Notes: a model not told the origin generated them from the letters alone. A stretch of 64,000 nt of DNA from Luteimonas deserti (GCF_013425765.1 NZ_JACCJZ010000013.1:1-64000), one strand, 5' to 3'. Numbered from the stretch's first letter, positions 8,983 through 18,119 are shown. Program-made: numbers and translations.

Positions 8983-9624
8983 ATGCGTTCTGTCGCTCCG
9001 CTTCCGCGTCTGGCCGCCGTGGCCGTCCTCCTCATCCTGGTGTCGGCCTGTGGGCACAACACGCGGGAGGACGTCCCCTTCATGGGCGAGTCCTTCGACT
9101 CCGACGAGACCTACTCGCGCACGTACGAGATGCCGCCTGCGCAGGTGTGTTCCGCCGCCCGGCTGGCCCTGCTGGGCCAGGGCTATGCGGTCGGCAAGGC
9201 CGGCGACGACGCGGTCGAAGCCACCAAGAACTTCCAGCCCGAGGACGAGGTGCATACCCAGCTTTCGGTGCGCGTGTCGTGCGTGGCGCGCGGCAACGAG
9301 CGTACGCTGTTGTTCGTCAGCGCTCTGCTCGACCGTTACGTGCTGCGCAAGAGCTCCAGCTCGGCCAGCCTCGGTGTGGGTGGCCTGGGTTCGGTGTCGC
9401 TGCCGGTGGGCAGCCGCGAGGATTCCCTGGTCCGCGTGGCCAGCAGCACGGTCCAGGACGGGGGGTTCTACCGTCGCTTCTTCGAACGGGTCGGCTATTA
9501 CGTGCCCTCGCCATCACCGCGCGAGCGGGTCCGCAGCGGCGACGTGCCGGCCGAGGATCCGCCGCCGTCCGATCTGCGTCGCACGCCCGTGCTGCCGGCC
9601 GATGGCGAGGATCCGGCGCGCTGA
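8983..9624 (+). CDS. DUF2242-type lipoprotein
   Basis: 213 residues from ATG 8983 with a lipoprotein signal peptide (LLILVSAC, Cys23). The mature part contains a compact domain (YEMPPAQVCSAARLALLGQG, then KNFQPEDEVHTQLSVRVSC) resembling DUF2242 lipoproteins of Xanthomonadaceae and Burkholderiales. The tail is Pro/Arg/Asp-rich and probably disordered. No enzymatic residues are apparent. It lies 82 bp upstream of gspE on the same strand, so it may share a transcript, but gspE has its own strong ribosome-binding site. Confidence 0.7.
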   Translation: MRSVAPLPRLAAVAVLLILVSACGHNTREDVPFMGESFDSDETYSRTYEMPPAQVCSAARLALLGQGYAVGKAGDDAVEATKNFQPEDEVHTQLSVRVSCVARGNERTLLFVSALLDRYVLRKSSSSASLGVGGLGSVSLPVGSREDSLVRVASSTVQDGGFYRRFFERVGYYVPSPSPRERVRSGDVPAEDPPPSDLRRTPVLPADGEDPAR

Positions 9625-9706
9625 GCCGCCAGGCGCGCCGCGACCGCGACCCGCGCCGGCGGACTGCTAAAGTCGCCCGGTCTGTCGTCGAGGGAGGTGC
9701 CACGCC

Positions 9707-11440
9707 GTGAATGCGGTGCTCGAGGAGTCCACCGCGTCCCCCGATACGGTGGAAGCGCGAATCGTCGCCCGCCTGCGTGCCGGTGGGCGTCTCAAGGACG
9801 TCGACCTGGCGCGGGCCCAGCGCCTGCACGCCGATGCCGGCGGAAGTCTGCTCTCGATCCTCGGTCGCCTCGGCCTGGTGTCGGAACGCGATCATGCCGA
9901 AGCCTGCGCCGCGGAGCTCGGCCTGCCGCTGATCGCGGGAAAGGCCATGCCGGAGACGCCACCCGAACTGGCCGACGGGGCCCAGCCCCTGTCGATCCGC
10001 TTCCTGCGCCAGTTCCACCTGGTGCCGGTGGGCGAGACCCGGGGCCGGCTGCAGGTGTGGATGTCGGATCCGTACGACGCGTACGCGCTCGACGCGGTGC
10101 GTCTGGCGACCGGCTGCGAGATCGCGCCCATCGTGGGCCTGCGTTCGGAGATCGACGACCTGATCGAGCGCTGGTACGGCCAGGGCCGCAGCGCGATGGG
10201 CACGATCGTCGAATCGGCGGACGGCGCCGGCGGCGGGGATGTCGACGATGTCGAGCACCTGCGCGATCTCGCGTCCGAGGCGCCGGTGATCCGGCTGGTG
10301 AATCTGGTGATCCAGCGTGCGGTCGAGCTGCGCGCGTCGGACATCCACATCGAACCGTTCGAGAGTCGGTTGAAAGTGCGCTATCGCGTCGACGGCGTAT
10401 TGATCGACGGCGAAAGCCCGCCGGTGAACCTGACCGCGGCAGTGATCAGCCGCATCAAGATCATGGCCCGCCTCAACATCGCCGAGCGCCGGCTGCCGCA
10501 GGACGGCCGCATCATGCTGCGCGTGCAGGGCAAGGAACTCGACCTGCGCGTGAGCACGGTGCCGACCGCGCACGGCGAGAGCGTGGTGATGCGCCTGCTC
10601 GACCGCGAGACGGTGGTGTTCGACTTCTACCGGCTCGGGTTCACCGACGAATTCCTGCCGCAGTTCGACAAGGTGCTCGACCAGCCGCACGGCATCCTGC
10701 TGGTCACCGGCCCGACCGGTTCGGGCAAGACGACGACTCTTTACACCGCGCTGTCGCAGCTCAATACGCCGGACGTCAAGATCATCACCGTCGAGGATCC
10801 GGTCGAATACCAGATCGAAGGCATCAACCAGATCCAGGCCAAGCCGCAGATCGGGCTCGATTTCGCCAATGCGCTGCGTTCGATCGTCCGCCAGGATCCG
10901 GACATCATCATGATCGGCGAAATGCGCGATCTGGAAACCGCGCGCATCGCGATCCAGTCCGCGCTCACCGGCCATCTCGTGCTCAGCACGCTGCACACGA
11001 ACAACGCTGCCGGCGGCATCACCCGCATGCTCGACATGGGCGTCGAGGATTACCTGCTGACGTCCACCATCAACGGCATCCTTGCCCAGCGCCTGGTGCG
11101 CAAGCTCGAGCCGACGCATCGCGTGCGCTATGCCGCATCGCCCGAGGAGATCGAGCGCTTCGAACTGCGCCGCTTCCAGCCCGAGGGCGAGATCGTGTTG
11201 TACCGCCCGGGCCCCTCAGCCGCCGCGCCGACCGGGTATCTGGGCCGCACCACGATCGTCGAATTCCTGGTCATGAACGACACCCTGCGCCGCGCGGTGA
11301 TGCGCCACGCCGGCATGGGCGAGCTCGAGCAGCTGGCCCGCGAGTCCGGCATGCGCACGATGTACGAGGACGGCATCCTCAAGGCGCTGCGCGGCGAGAC
11401 GACGATCGAGGAAGTGCTGCGGGTGACGGAGGAGGCGTGA
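9707..11440 (+). CDS. gspE: Type II secretion system ATPase GspE
   Basis: 577 residues, starting at GTG 9707 after a strong GAGGGAGG site. Layout: N-terminal GspE/XpsE domain (~1-150) that would bind GspL, then the secretion ATPase core with Walker A G335-PTGSGKT, Walker B-like D399-IIMIGE and the Asp/His boxes between. It is the cytoplasmic motor for the type II pseudopilus. The tetracysteine zinc motif found in the C-terminal part of many GspE proteins is missing: no Cys lies between the His box and the C-terminus. The stop codon overlaps the ATG of the next gene by one base, and gspF follows after that gene, so gspE, the DHFR-like gene and gspF form a coupled operon. PilB is the main alternative but fits less well. 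Confidence 0.92.
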   Translation: MNAVLEESTASPDTVEARIVARLRAGGRLKDVDLARAQRLHADAGGSLLSILGRLGLVSERDHAEACAAELGLPLIAGKAMPETPPELADGAQPLSIRFLRQFHLVPVGETRGRLQVWMSDPYDAYALDAVRLATGCEIAPIVGLRSEIDDLIERWYGQGRSAMGTIVESADGAGGGDVDDVEHLRDLASEAPVIRLVNLVIQRAVELRASDIHIEPFESRLKVRYRVDGVLIDGESPPVNLTAAVISRIKIMARLNIAERRLPQDGRIMLRVQGKELDLRVSTVPTAHGESVVMRLLDRETVVFDFYRLGFTDEFLPQFDKVLDQPHGILLVTGPTGSGKTTTLYTALSQLNTPDVKIITVEDPVEYQIEGINQIQAKPQIGLDFANALRSIVRQDPDIIMIGEMRDLETARIAIQSALTGHLVLSTLHTNNAAGGITRMLDMGVEDYLLTSTINGILAQRLVRKLEPTHRVRYAASPEEIERFELRRFQPEGEIVLYRPGPSAAAPTGYLGRTTIVEFLVMNDTLRRAVMRHAGMGELEQLARESGMRTMYEDGILKALRGETTIEEVLRVTEEA

Positions 11441-12096
11441 TGGGCGAGGTCAGGGTCGACAGCTTCACCATTTCCATCGACGGGTTCGCGGCCGGCCCCG
11501 GACAATCGCTCGACGATCCGCTGGGCGCCGGCGGCACCGCGTTGCACGAGTGGTTCCGTCCGACCCGCACCTTCCAGCGCAGGGTGCTCGGCAATCAGGA
11601 CGGCGAGTCCGGCGTGGATGACGACTTCGCCGCGCGCGGCTTCGACGGCATCGGCGCGTGGATCCTCGGCCGCCACATGTTCACTCCGTCGCGCGGCGCC
11701 TGGCCGGACGACGGCTGGCGCGGCTGGTGGGGCGACGAACCGCCCTACCACTGCGATGTCTTCGTTCTTTCGCACCATGCCCGCGCGCCGCTGGTGATGG
11801 CGGGCGGCACCACGTTCCATTTCGTCACCGATGGCCCGGAAGCTGCACTCGCGTTGGCGCGCGACGCCGCGGGCGGCGCGGACGTGCGCATCGGCGGTGG
11901 TGCCGCGACGATCCGCCAGTACCTGCAGGCCGGCCTGATCGACCGGCTGCATCTCGCGGTCGCACCCGTGCTGCTCGGACGCGGCGAGTCGCTGCTGGCC
12001 GGATTCGATTTGCCGGCGCTCGGTTACCGCGTGGCGCGAAGCGCACCCGGCGCGCGTGCGATGCACGTGCTGATCGAGCGGGTTCCCGGCGCGTGA
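11440..12096 (+). CDS. Dihydrofolate-reductase-family (RibD C-terminal-like) protein
   Basis: 218 residues. It has the RibD_C/DHFR-like layout: an N-terminal strand (FTISIDGFAAG), a GAWILGRHMF segment, the Rossmann-like FVLSHHARAPL strand and a C-terminal IGGGAATIRQYLQAGLIDRLHL block followed by LLGRGESLL. Such proteins are stand-alone NAD(P)H-binding reductases of unknown substrate. The gene sits between gspE (TGATG, one-base overlap) and gspF (GTGA, four-base overlap), so all three are coupled. It has no signal peptide and should be cytoplasmic. Nothing in the sequence links it to secretion except position. Confidence 0.88.
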   Translation: MGEVRVDSFTISIDGFAAGPGQSLDDPLGAGGTALHEWFRPTRTFQRRVLGNQDGESGVDDDFAARGFDGIGAWILGRHMFTPSRGAWPDDGWRGWWGDEPPYHCDVFVLSHHARAPLVMAGGTTFHFVTDGPEAALALARDAAGGADVRIGGGAATIRQYLQAGLIDRLHLAVAPVLLGRGESLLAGFDLPALGYRVARSAPGARAMHVLIERVPGA

Positions 12097-13310
12097 CCCT
12101 CTACCGCTACAAGGCCCTCAACATCCGCGGCGAAACGCTCGACGGCACGATGGACGCCGCCAGCGAAGCCGAAGTCGCGTTGCGGCTGCAGGAACAGGGC
12201 CACCTACCGGTCGAGGCGCGTCCGGCGAGCGAGGCGCGGGCGGTCGAGGACTGGAAGGCGCTGTTCAAGCCGAAGCCGTTCTCGGGACAGCGGCTCGTGC
12301 AGTTCACCCAGCAGCTGGCCACGCTGCTCAATGCGGGACAGCCGCTGGACCGCGCGCTGACGATCCTGCTCGACCTCCCCGACGAGCCGGATGCCAAGCG
12401 CACGATCACCGAGCTGCGCGATGCGGTGCGCGGCGGCGTGTCGCTTTCGACCGCGCTGGAACGCCAGCACGGCACGTTCTCGCGGTTGTACGTGAACATG
12501 GTGCGCGCCGGCGAGGCGGGTGGCAGCCTCGAGGACACGCTGCAGAGGCTGGGCGATTACCTCGAACGCGCGCGGGCACTGCGGGGGCGCGTCGTCAATG
12601 CGCTGATCTATCCCGCGATCCTGATCATGATGGTGGGCGCGTCGCTGCTCTTCCTGCTGGGCTACGTGGTGCCGCAGTTCGCCGCCATGTACGAAAGCCT
12701 CGATGCCGAGCTGCCGGTGTTCACCCGCATCGTGCTCGGCGCCGGTGAGTTCGTCCGCGACTGGTGGATCGCGCTGCTGATCGTCCCGGTGCTGGCGGCC
12801 TATGCATTTACGCTGAGACTGCGCGACGCCGCCTTCCGTGCCCGCTTCGACGCATGGCTGCTCGAGCGGCGCATCGCCGGGCCGCTGATCGCGCGCATGG
12901 AAACCGCGCGCCTCGCACGCACGCTGGGCACCCTGCTGCGCAACGGCGTACCGCTGATCGCGGCGCTGGGCATCGGCCGCAACGTGCTCGGCAACCGCGC
13001 GCTCGCGGCCGATGTCGAAGCCGCCGAGGCCGAGGTCAGGAACGGTGTCGGCCTGTCCAGCGCGCTCGGTCGCAATCGCCGCTTCCCGCGTCTGGCGGTG
13101 CAGATGGTCCAGGTGGGCGAGGAATCCGGCGCGCTCGACGCGATGCTGCTCAAGACCGCCGACACCTTCGACCAGCAGACCGGCACCTCGCTCGACCGCA
13201 TGCTCGCCGCGCTTGTCCCGGCAATCACGCTGCTTCTCGCGCTCGTGGTGATGGTGGTGATCCTGGCGGTGCTGGTCCCGATCTACGACCTGACCAGCGT
13301 GATCGGCTGA
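12093..13310 (+). CDS. gspF: Type II secretion inner-membrane platform protein GspF
   Basis: 405 residues from GTG 12093, the normal GspF length; the GTG overlaps the stop of the preceding gene. The N-terminal segment LYRYKALNIRGETLDGTMDA is typical. Two GspF repeats (roughly 70-190 and 275-395) each carry a GxxLxxAL-type helix pair and precede hydrophobic segments (~165-195, ~220-245, ~375-400). GspF forms the inner-membrane platform that couples GspE to the pseudopilus. No gspG-N genes follow: the next gene is convergent, so the rest of the system must be elsewhere. Confidence 0.92.
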   Translation: MTLYRYKALNIRGETLDGTMDAASEAEVALRLQEQGHLPVEARPASEARAVEDWKALFKPKPFSGQRLVQFTQQLATLLNAGQPLDRALTILLDLPDEPDAKRTITELRDAVRGGVSLSTALERQHGTFSRLYVNMVRAGEAGGSLEDTLQRLGDYLERARALRGRVVNALIYPAILIMMVGASLLFLLGYVVPQFAAMYESLDAELPVFTRIVLGAGEFVRDWWIALLIVPVLAAYAFTLRLRDAAFRARFDAWLLERRIAGPLIARMETARLARTLGTLLRNGVPLIAALGIGRNVLGNRALAADVEAAEAEVRNGVGLSSALGRNRRFPRLAVQMVQVGEESGALDAMLLKTADTFDQQTGTSLDRMLAALVPAITLLLALVVMVVILAVLVPIYDLTSVIG

Positions 13311-13400
13311 TTTTCGAGCCGCCTTCCGCAGCGCCGGCAAACGTCTGGTACTGCGGACGGGTCACCTGCTGGACATGACGTGCGGCGGTGGCCTGGCCTG

Positions 13401-13784
13401 CTAGTCCCAGGTGTTGGCGTGCCGCGCGAAGTCTTCCCGCTGTGGCCGCACGATGCAGAACCTGTGTCCACTGGGCGCTTCCATCACCCACCAGCGCTTG
13501 ACGAAGCCGATCCGCTTCGCGCCGAGCGCCTCGAGACGCTCGGCCTCGGCGTCGATGTCGTCGGACTCGATGTCGAGATGGATGCGCGAGGCGTGATCGA
13601 CCTGTTGCAGCAGCAGGATCGGCTCACCGAGCGCGCGCTCGAGCTCGGCGTAGCGGCCGTCGCCGTCCTGGTCCGGGCTCACGACCGGTCGGCCGAGGGC
13701 CTGGCTCCAGAATTCGATATGCGGAGCCAGGTCATCGACCTGGCAATCCAGTACGAAGGTGGACAGGCGGCTGCGGTGGGGCAT
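13401..13784 (-). CDS. VOC (glyoxalase/bleomycin resistance-like) family protein
   Basis: 127 residues from ATG 13784 (GGAG upstream). Two beta-alpha-beta-beta-beta modules of the vicinal oxygen chelate fold are recognisable: STFVLDCQVDDLAPHIEFWSQALG and IHLDIESDDIDAEAERLEALGA...WWVMEAPSGHRFCIV. Possible metal ligands include His and Glu residues at the ends of the modules, but the set is not clear enough to assign an activity. It converges with gspF and is monocistronic. Confidence 0.8.
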   Translation of the reverse strand: MPHRSRLSTFVLDCQVDDLAPHIEFWSQALGRPVVSPDQDGDGRYAELERALGEPILLLQQVDHASRIHLDIESDDIDAEAERLEALGAKRIGFVKRWWVMEAPSGHRFCIVRPQREDFARHANTWD

Positions 13785-13961
13785 GGCGGGCGCTCCGGTG
13801 GATGGAGCGCCAGCATGCCGCGACCCGCTTGCAACGGCTGCGACGACGCGCGGGGTCCGCCGCGGCATCGCCAGGCAGCCTTTCCGTGATCACGCCGACG
13901 GCGCCCGCCCACGCGCCGTCAGGCGACGCGATGGCGCCTCAGGGCGAGGCCGCCGCCCGGA

Positions 13962-15407
13962 TCACTGGGCGAGGGCCAGATCGTCGAGCATCGCCTTGAG
14001 GAAGCGCGCGGCCTCGCCGCCGGTCGCGGCGCGGTGGTCGAAGGTCAGCGACAGCGGGATGACCTTGTGCGATTCGAAGCCTCCGATCACCGGGGTGATC
14101 TGGTGACGGCCACGACCCGCGGCGACGATGGCCACACACGGCGGCACCACGACCGGGGTGGCGTAGCGACCGGCGAACATGCCGAAGTTCGACAGCGAGA
14201 TCGTGTAGCCGCTCAGTTCGCTGCCCGGAATGCTGCGGTCCTCGACCTGCGCGCGCAGGCGGTTGATGCCCTCGCGTACGCCGCGCGCGTCGAGCATGTC
14301 GGCATTGCGCAGCGCCGGCACGAACAGGCCGTCGTCGGTGTCGACGGCGATGCCGATGTCGACATGCGGATGCAGGGTACGGGTGAGCTTGTCGCCGTCG
14401 AACCAGGCATTGAGCGCGGGCACCGCGCGCGCGGCCACGCAGATCGCGCGGATCAGGCGGCTGGTCACGTCGTTGCCGGGCGCCCAGGCATGGATGTCGG
14501 CATCGTCGCTGAGCGTGGTCGGCACGACCTTCGCATGCGCATCGGCCATCACCCGGGCCATGTTGCGGCGCACGCCCTTCAGCGGCTCGGGCTGGCCGGA
14601 GGCCGAGACCGACGGTGGCTGCGTTCGCATCGGCTTGCCCGAGGCGGACAGCGCGGTGCGCGTGCCCGCCTGGCGGGGCGCGTCCTGCGCGGGCGCGTCG
14701 TGGCTCACGCGGTATTCGCCGGCGCGCGGCGGTGGCGCGCTGCCGGTCGAACCGGGCGCTGCGCTGCCGTCCGCAGCGGCCTGCTTGACGTCGGCCATCG
14801 TCACCACGCCGTCGGCGCCGGTGCCGCGCACGCGCGCGATGTCCACCTTCAGCTTGCGGGCGAGCGCGCGCACGGCCGGCATCGCCTTGACGCCGCCGGC
14901 CGAACTGGCCTGCTCGCTGTGCACGGTATCGGAGGATTGCATCGCGCCGACCACGGTGCCGGTGTCGGCACGCGCGCCGCCGGCGTCGGACTTGGCTTCC
15001 GGCTGCGCGCCGTCGCCCTCGGCGATCGCGCCGCCTTCGCTCGAGGCGACGACCTTGTCGTCCGGCGCCGGATCCTGGGTGCCGACGCCGTGGCCGGCGG
15101 CAGTCTTCGGCGGACCATGATGGTGGCCGGTGTCCTGGCCCTCGGCGCGCTGCGGCAGGCTGGGATCGATCTCGAACTCGGCCAGCACCGCGCCGGTCTC
15201 GACGATGTCGCCGGCCTCGCCCGCGAGCTTCAGCACCTTGCCCGACACCGGCGAGGGCACGTCGACGACGGCCTTCGCGGTCTCCATCGAGACCAGCGCG
15301 TCGTCGAGGCGGATGGTGTCGCCGACCTTGACCGCCCATTCGACGATCGTGGCATCGGGCAGGCCTTCGCCGAGATCGGGGAGGCGGAAGGAAGTGGTGT
15401 TGGCCAT
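13962..15407 (-). CDS. 2-oxo acid dehydrogenase E2, dihydrolipoyl acyltransferase
   Basis: 481 residues. Order: one lipoyl domain (~1-80; lipoylated Lys in METAKAVVD), an Ala/Pro/Gly-rich swinging linker, a peripheral-subunit-binding domain (~160-200; VRALARKLKVDIARVRGTG), a second linker and the catalytic domain (~255-481). It would form the core that transfers the acyl group to CoA. The catalytic loop reads FDHRAATGGEA: the His is present, but the Asp of the usual DHRxxDG is Thr. It is the last gene of the E1 alpha - E1 beta - cupin - E2 operon. Whether the complex handles branched-chain 2-oxo acids or pyruvate cannot be decided from sequence alone; branched-chain type is my preference. Confidence 0.9.
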   Translation of the reverse strand: MANTTSFRLPDLGEGLPDATIVEWAVKVGDTIRLDDALVSMETAKAVVDVPSPVSGKVLKLAGEAGDIVETGAVLAEFEIDPSLPQRAEGQDTGHHHGPPKTAAGHGVGTQDPAPDDKVVASSEGGAIAEGDGAQPEAKSDAGGARADTGTVVGAMQSSDTVHSEQASSAGGVKAMPAVRALARKLKVDIARVRGTGADGVVTMADVKQAAADGSAAPGSTGSAPPPRAGEYRVSHDAPAQDAPRQAGTRTALSASGKPMRTQPPSVSASGQPEPLKGVRRNMARVMADAHAKVVPTTLSDDADIHAWAPGNDVTSRLIRAICVAARAVPALNAWFDGDKLTRTLHPHVDIGIAVDTDDGLFVPALRNADMLDARGVREGINRLRAQVEDRSIPGSELSGYTISLSNFGMFAGRYATPVVVPPCVAIVAAGRGRHQITPVIGGFESHKVIPLSLTFDHRAATGGEAARFLKAMLDDLALAQ

Positions 15408-15535
15408 GGCGCGTGTCCTTTGATCGATCGTGCCGGCCGGGGCCGGCTGTCAGGGGGCACGTGCCGGAAACCACACGTGCCTGCCCACTCTGTGTTCGTG
15501 TATCGGGACGCGGTGACGTCAGCGTCCCGGTCGCC

Positions 15536-15901
15536 TCATATCCAGATGTCGTTCGCTGCGGTCAGGGCACTGTCGGCATCGCCGGTGTTGACCACGCCGC
15601 GGGGTTCGACTAGCAGCACGTGGCACTCGGCATCCGCGTGCGGACGGTGTTCAGTGCCACGCGGCACCACGACCATCTCACCGGTGCGGACGACGATCTG
15701 CCGGTCGCGGAATTCGATGTGCAACTCGCCGGCCAGCACGATGAACGTCTCGTCCGTGTCCGGATGCGCATGCCAGACGAAGTCGCCGGCGATCTTGACC
15801 AGCTTGAACTGGTAGTCGTTCATCTCGTCGACGACGCGCGGCGACCAATGCCCGGAGAACAGCGCGAGTTTGTCCGCGAAATTGACGACCTCGCCCGCCA
15901 T
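15536..15901 (-). CDS. Cupin-domain protein
   Basis: 121 residues forming a single cupin barrel. Motif 1 is visible as HAHPDTDETFIVLAGEL with two His and a Glu, and motif 2 as PRGTEHRPHA. These would bind a divalent metal. The gene lies between the E1 beta gene (stop six bases upstream of this ATG) and the E2 gene (128 bp downstream) on the same strand, so it is almost certainly cotranscribed with the dehydrogenase subunits. Its biochemical role in that operon is unknown. Confidence 0.85.
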   Translation of the reverse strand: MAGEVVNFADKLALFSGHWSPRVVDEMNDYQFKLVKIAGDFVWHAHPDTDETFIVLAGELHIEFRDRQIVVRTGEMVVVPRGTEHRPHADAECHVLLVEPRGVVNTGDADSALTAANDIWI

Positions 15902-15906
15902 GCCGG

Positions 15907-16938
15907 TCAGCCCGCCGCCATCGCCCGCTTGGCCGCGGCGACGATCTTCTCGACGCTCGGCAGGTACTTCATCTCAAGGCGGAACAGCGGGATGTGGGTG
16001 TCGTAACCGGTGACGCGCTCGACCGGCGCGACGAGGTCGTACATCGACTCCTCGGCCAGGCGCGCGGCGATCTCGGCGCCGAAGCCGGCGGTCTTAGGCG
16101 CTTCGTGCACGATCACGCAACGGCCGGTGCGCGAGACCGATTCGGCGATCGTCGCGAAGTCGAGCGGTTTCAGCGTGGCGACGTCGATGACCTCGGCGCT
16201 GATGCCGTCCCGGGCGAGCGTCTCGGCCGCCTCCAGTGCTTCCTTCACCTGCGCGCCCCAGCTGATCAGGGTGACGTCGGTGCCGTCGCGCAGCACGTAG
16301 CAGACGTCGAGCGGCAGCGCCTCGCCGTCGTCGGGCACCACTTCCTTGTACTGGCGGTAGATGCGCTTGGGCTCGAAGTAGATCACCGGATCCGGCTCGC
16401 GGATCGCCGCCAGCAGCAGGCCGTAGGCGCGCGCCGGCGACGAGGGCATGACCACGCGCAGGCCGGGCACGTTGGTGAAGATCGATTCGTTGGCCTCGCT
16501 GTGGTGCTCCGGCGCGCGGATGCCACCGCCCCACGGCACGCGCAGCACCATCGGGCAGGTCAGGCGGCCGCGGGTGCGGTACCGGAAGCGCGCGGCGTGG
16601 CAGATGATGTGGTCGACCATCGGATACATGAAGCCGTCGAACTGGGCTTCGGCGACGGGCTTCATGCCCATCGCGGCCATGCCGACGGTCAGGCCGGCGA
16701 TCGTGGTCTCGTCGAGCGGCGTGTCGAGCACGCGCTCGGCGCCGAACTGCGCCTGCAGGCCGGCGGTCGCGCGGAACACACCGCCGTTGACGCCGACGTC
16801 CTCGCCGAGCACGACGACCGACTCGTCGGTGCGCAGCTCGTAGGCCAGTGCCTGGGTGATCGCTTCGATCAGGGTGATCGCGACGGGCGCGTCGCTCTTC
16901 GCGGCCGCGGCCGTGGTCTTGCTGGCGGCGACGTTCAT
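15907..16938 (-). CDS. 2-oxo acid dehydrogenase E1 component, beta subunit
   Basis: 343 residues from ATG 16938. The transketolase-like pyrimidine-binding domain is clear (ITLIEAITQALAYELRTDESVVVLGEDVG, then PLDETTIAGLTVGMAAMGMKPVAE), followed by the C-terminal transketolase domain (SWGAQVKEALEAA, VIDVATLKPLD). With the alpha subunit it decarboxylates the 2-oxo acid on thiamine diphosphate and acylates the E2 lipoyl group. The ATG overlaps the alpha-subunit stop (ATGA), indicating translational coupling and a 1:1 ratio. Confidence 0.93.
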   Translation of the reverse strand: MNVAASKTTAAAAKSDAPVAITLIEAITQALAYELRTDESVVVLGEDVGVNGGVFRATAGLQAQFGAERVLDTPLDETTIAGLTVGMAAMGMKPVAEAQFDGFMYPMVDHIICHAARFRYRTRGRLTCPMVLRVPWGGGIRAPEHHSEANESIFTNVPGLRVVMPSSPARAYGLLLAAIREPDPVIYFEPKRIYRQYKEVVPDDGEALPLDVCYVLRDGTDVTLISWGAQVKEALEAAETLARDGISAEVIDVATLKPLDFATIAESVSRTGRCVIVHEAPKTAGFGAEIAARLAEESMYDLVAPVERVTGYDTHIPLFRLEMKYLPSVEKIVAAAKRAMAAG

Positions 16939-18008
16939 GCGCGGCCCTCCGCAGCGATCGCCTTGGCACGCTGTTCCAGCAGGTCCGGCGGCGGGTCGGC
17001 GTAGAGGTAATCGAACATCGCTTCCACCGGCTGCACCTTCAGTTCCAGATAGGCGTTGATCTCGACGTCGATGCGCTGGCCACAGTCCGCGATCCAGGCC
17101 TTCTCCCGGTCCTCGCCCCACAGGTTCTGCGCGGTGAGATAGGTGCGCAGGCGGGTCATCGGATCACGCGTCCAGGCGTCCTTGACCTCGGCCTCGTCGC
17201 GGTAGCGGCGCGCGTCGTCGGCGGTGGTGTGGTCGTGCAGGCGATAGGTCATGAACTCGATGACGCTGCCGCCTTCACCGTTGCGGGCACGCTCGAGCGC
17301 GCGGCGCATGCCTTCGAGCACGGCGACCAAATCGTTGCCGTCGACCTGCAGGCAATGCAGGCCGCCGGCCAGGCCCTTCTGGGCCAGCGTCTCGGCGCCG
17401 GTCTGCGCGGTGCGGGGCACCGAGATCGCCCAACCGTTGTTGACGATGCACTGCACGAACGGCAGCGCGTAGGCGCCGGCCGAGTTGATCGCGGCGTAGG
17501 TGTCGGTTTTCGAGCTGCCGCCGTCGCCGCAGCAGGTCACCGCGACGCGCGGCTCCTTGCGCAGCTTGAATGCCAGTGCGGCGCCGGCGGCATGCAGGCA
17601 CTGGGTCGCGATCGGCACGCACCACGGGAAGTCGTGTTTCTGGTGCTGGAAGTCGTTGCCGCGCTCGTCGCCGCCCCAGTACATCAGGATCTCGCGCAGC
17701 TGCACGCCGCGCATGATCTGCGCGCCGTACTCGCGGTAGCTCGGTGCGAACACGTCCTCGGGCCGCATCGCGGCGCCGATGCCGACGTGCGTGGCCTCGT
17801 GGCCCAGGCACGCGGCGTAGGTGCCCAGCTTGCCGGTGCGTTGCAGGGCGATCGCCTTGCTGTCGAAGGTGCGCACGAACAGCATCTGCTTGAACAGCGG
17901 CAGCAGCGTGGCGGGGTCGGAGAAGGCCTCGGGGAACTCGGCGACGGGGGTGCCGTCGGGGCCGAGGTACTGCAGGTAGTCGATTTCGAATTTCGCGACG
18001 ACGGTCAT
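16935..18008 (-). CDS. 2-oxo acid dehydrogenase E1 component, alpha subunit
   Basis: 357 residues. The thiamine diphosphate/Mg motif is present (GDGGSSKTDTYAAINSAGAY...CIVNN), as is the substrate-side region HQKHDFPWCVPIATQ and the C-terminal phosphorylation-loop-like YRLHDHTTADDARRYR. It heads the operon E1 alpha, E1 beta, cupin, E2. No dihydrolipoamide dehydrogenase (E3) gene is in the operon, so E3 must be shared. The branched-chain family is the closest match by memory, but a pyruvate dehydrogenase of this heterotetrameric type is possible. Confidence 0.92.
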   Translation of the reverse strand: MTVVAKFEIDYLQYLGPDGTPVAEFPEAFSDPATLLPLFKQMLFVRTFDSKAIALQRTGKLGTYAACLGHEATHVGIGAAMRPEDVFAPSYREYGAQIMRGVQLREILMYWGGDERGNDFQHQKHDFPWCVPIATQCLHAAGAALAFKLRKEPRVAVTCCGDGGSSKTDTYAAINSAGAYALPFVQCIVNNGWAISVPRTAQTGAETLAQKGLAGGLHCLQVDGNDLVAVLEGMRRALERARNGEGGSVIEFMTYRLHDHTTADDARRYRDEAEVKDAWTRDPMTRLRTYLTAQNLWGEDREKAWIADCGQRIDVEINAYLELKVQPVEAMFDYLYADPPPDLLEQRAKAIAAEGRA

Positions 18009-18119
18009 CGTGCCAACCGGTCAGGGACAATGGTTGCCGATGATACCGGTGGGGTCGTTAAGGCCCGTTGCGCGCTGCCGCATGACGACGGGCATGCGGA
18101 TCGCGTATGCGCGCGTCGC

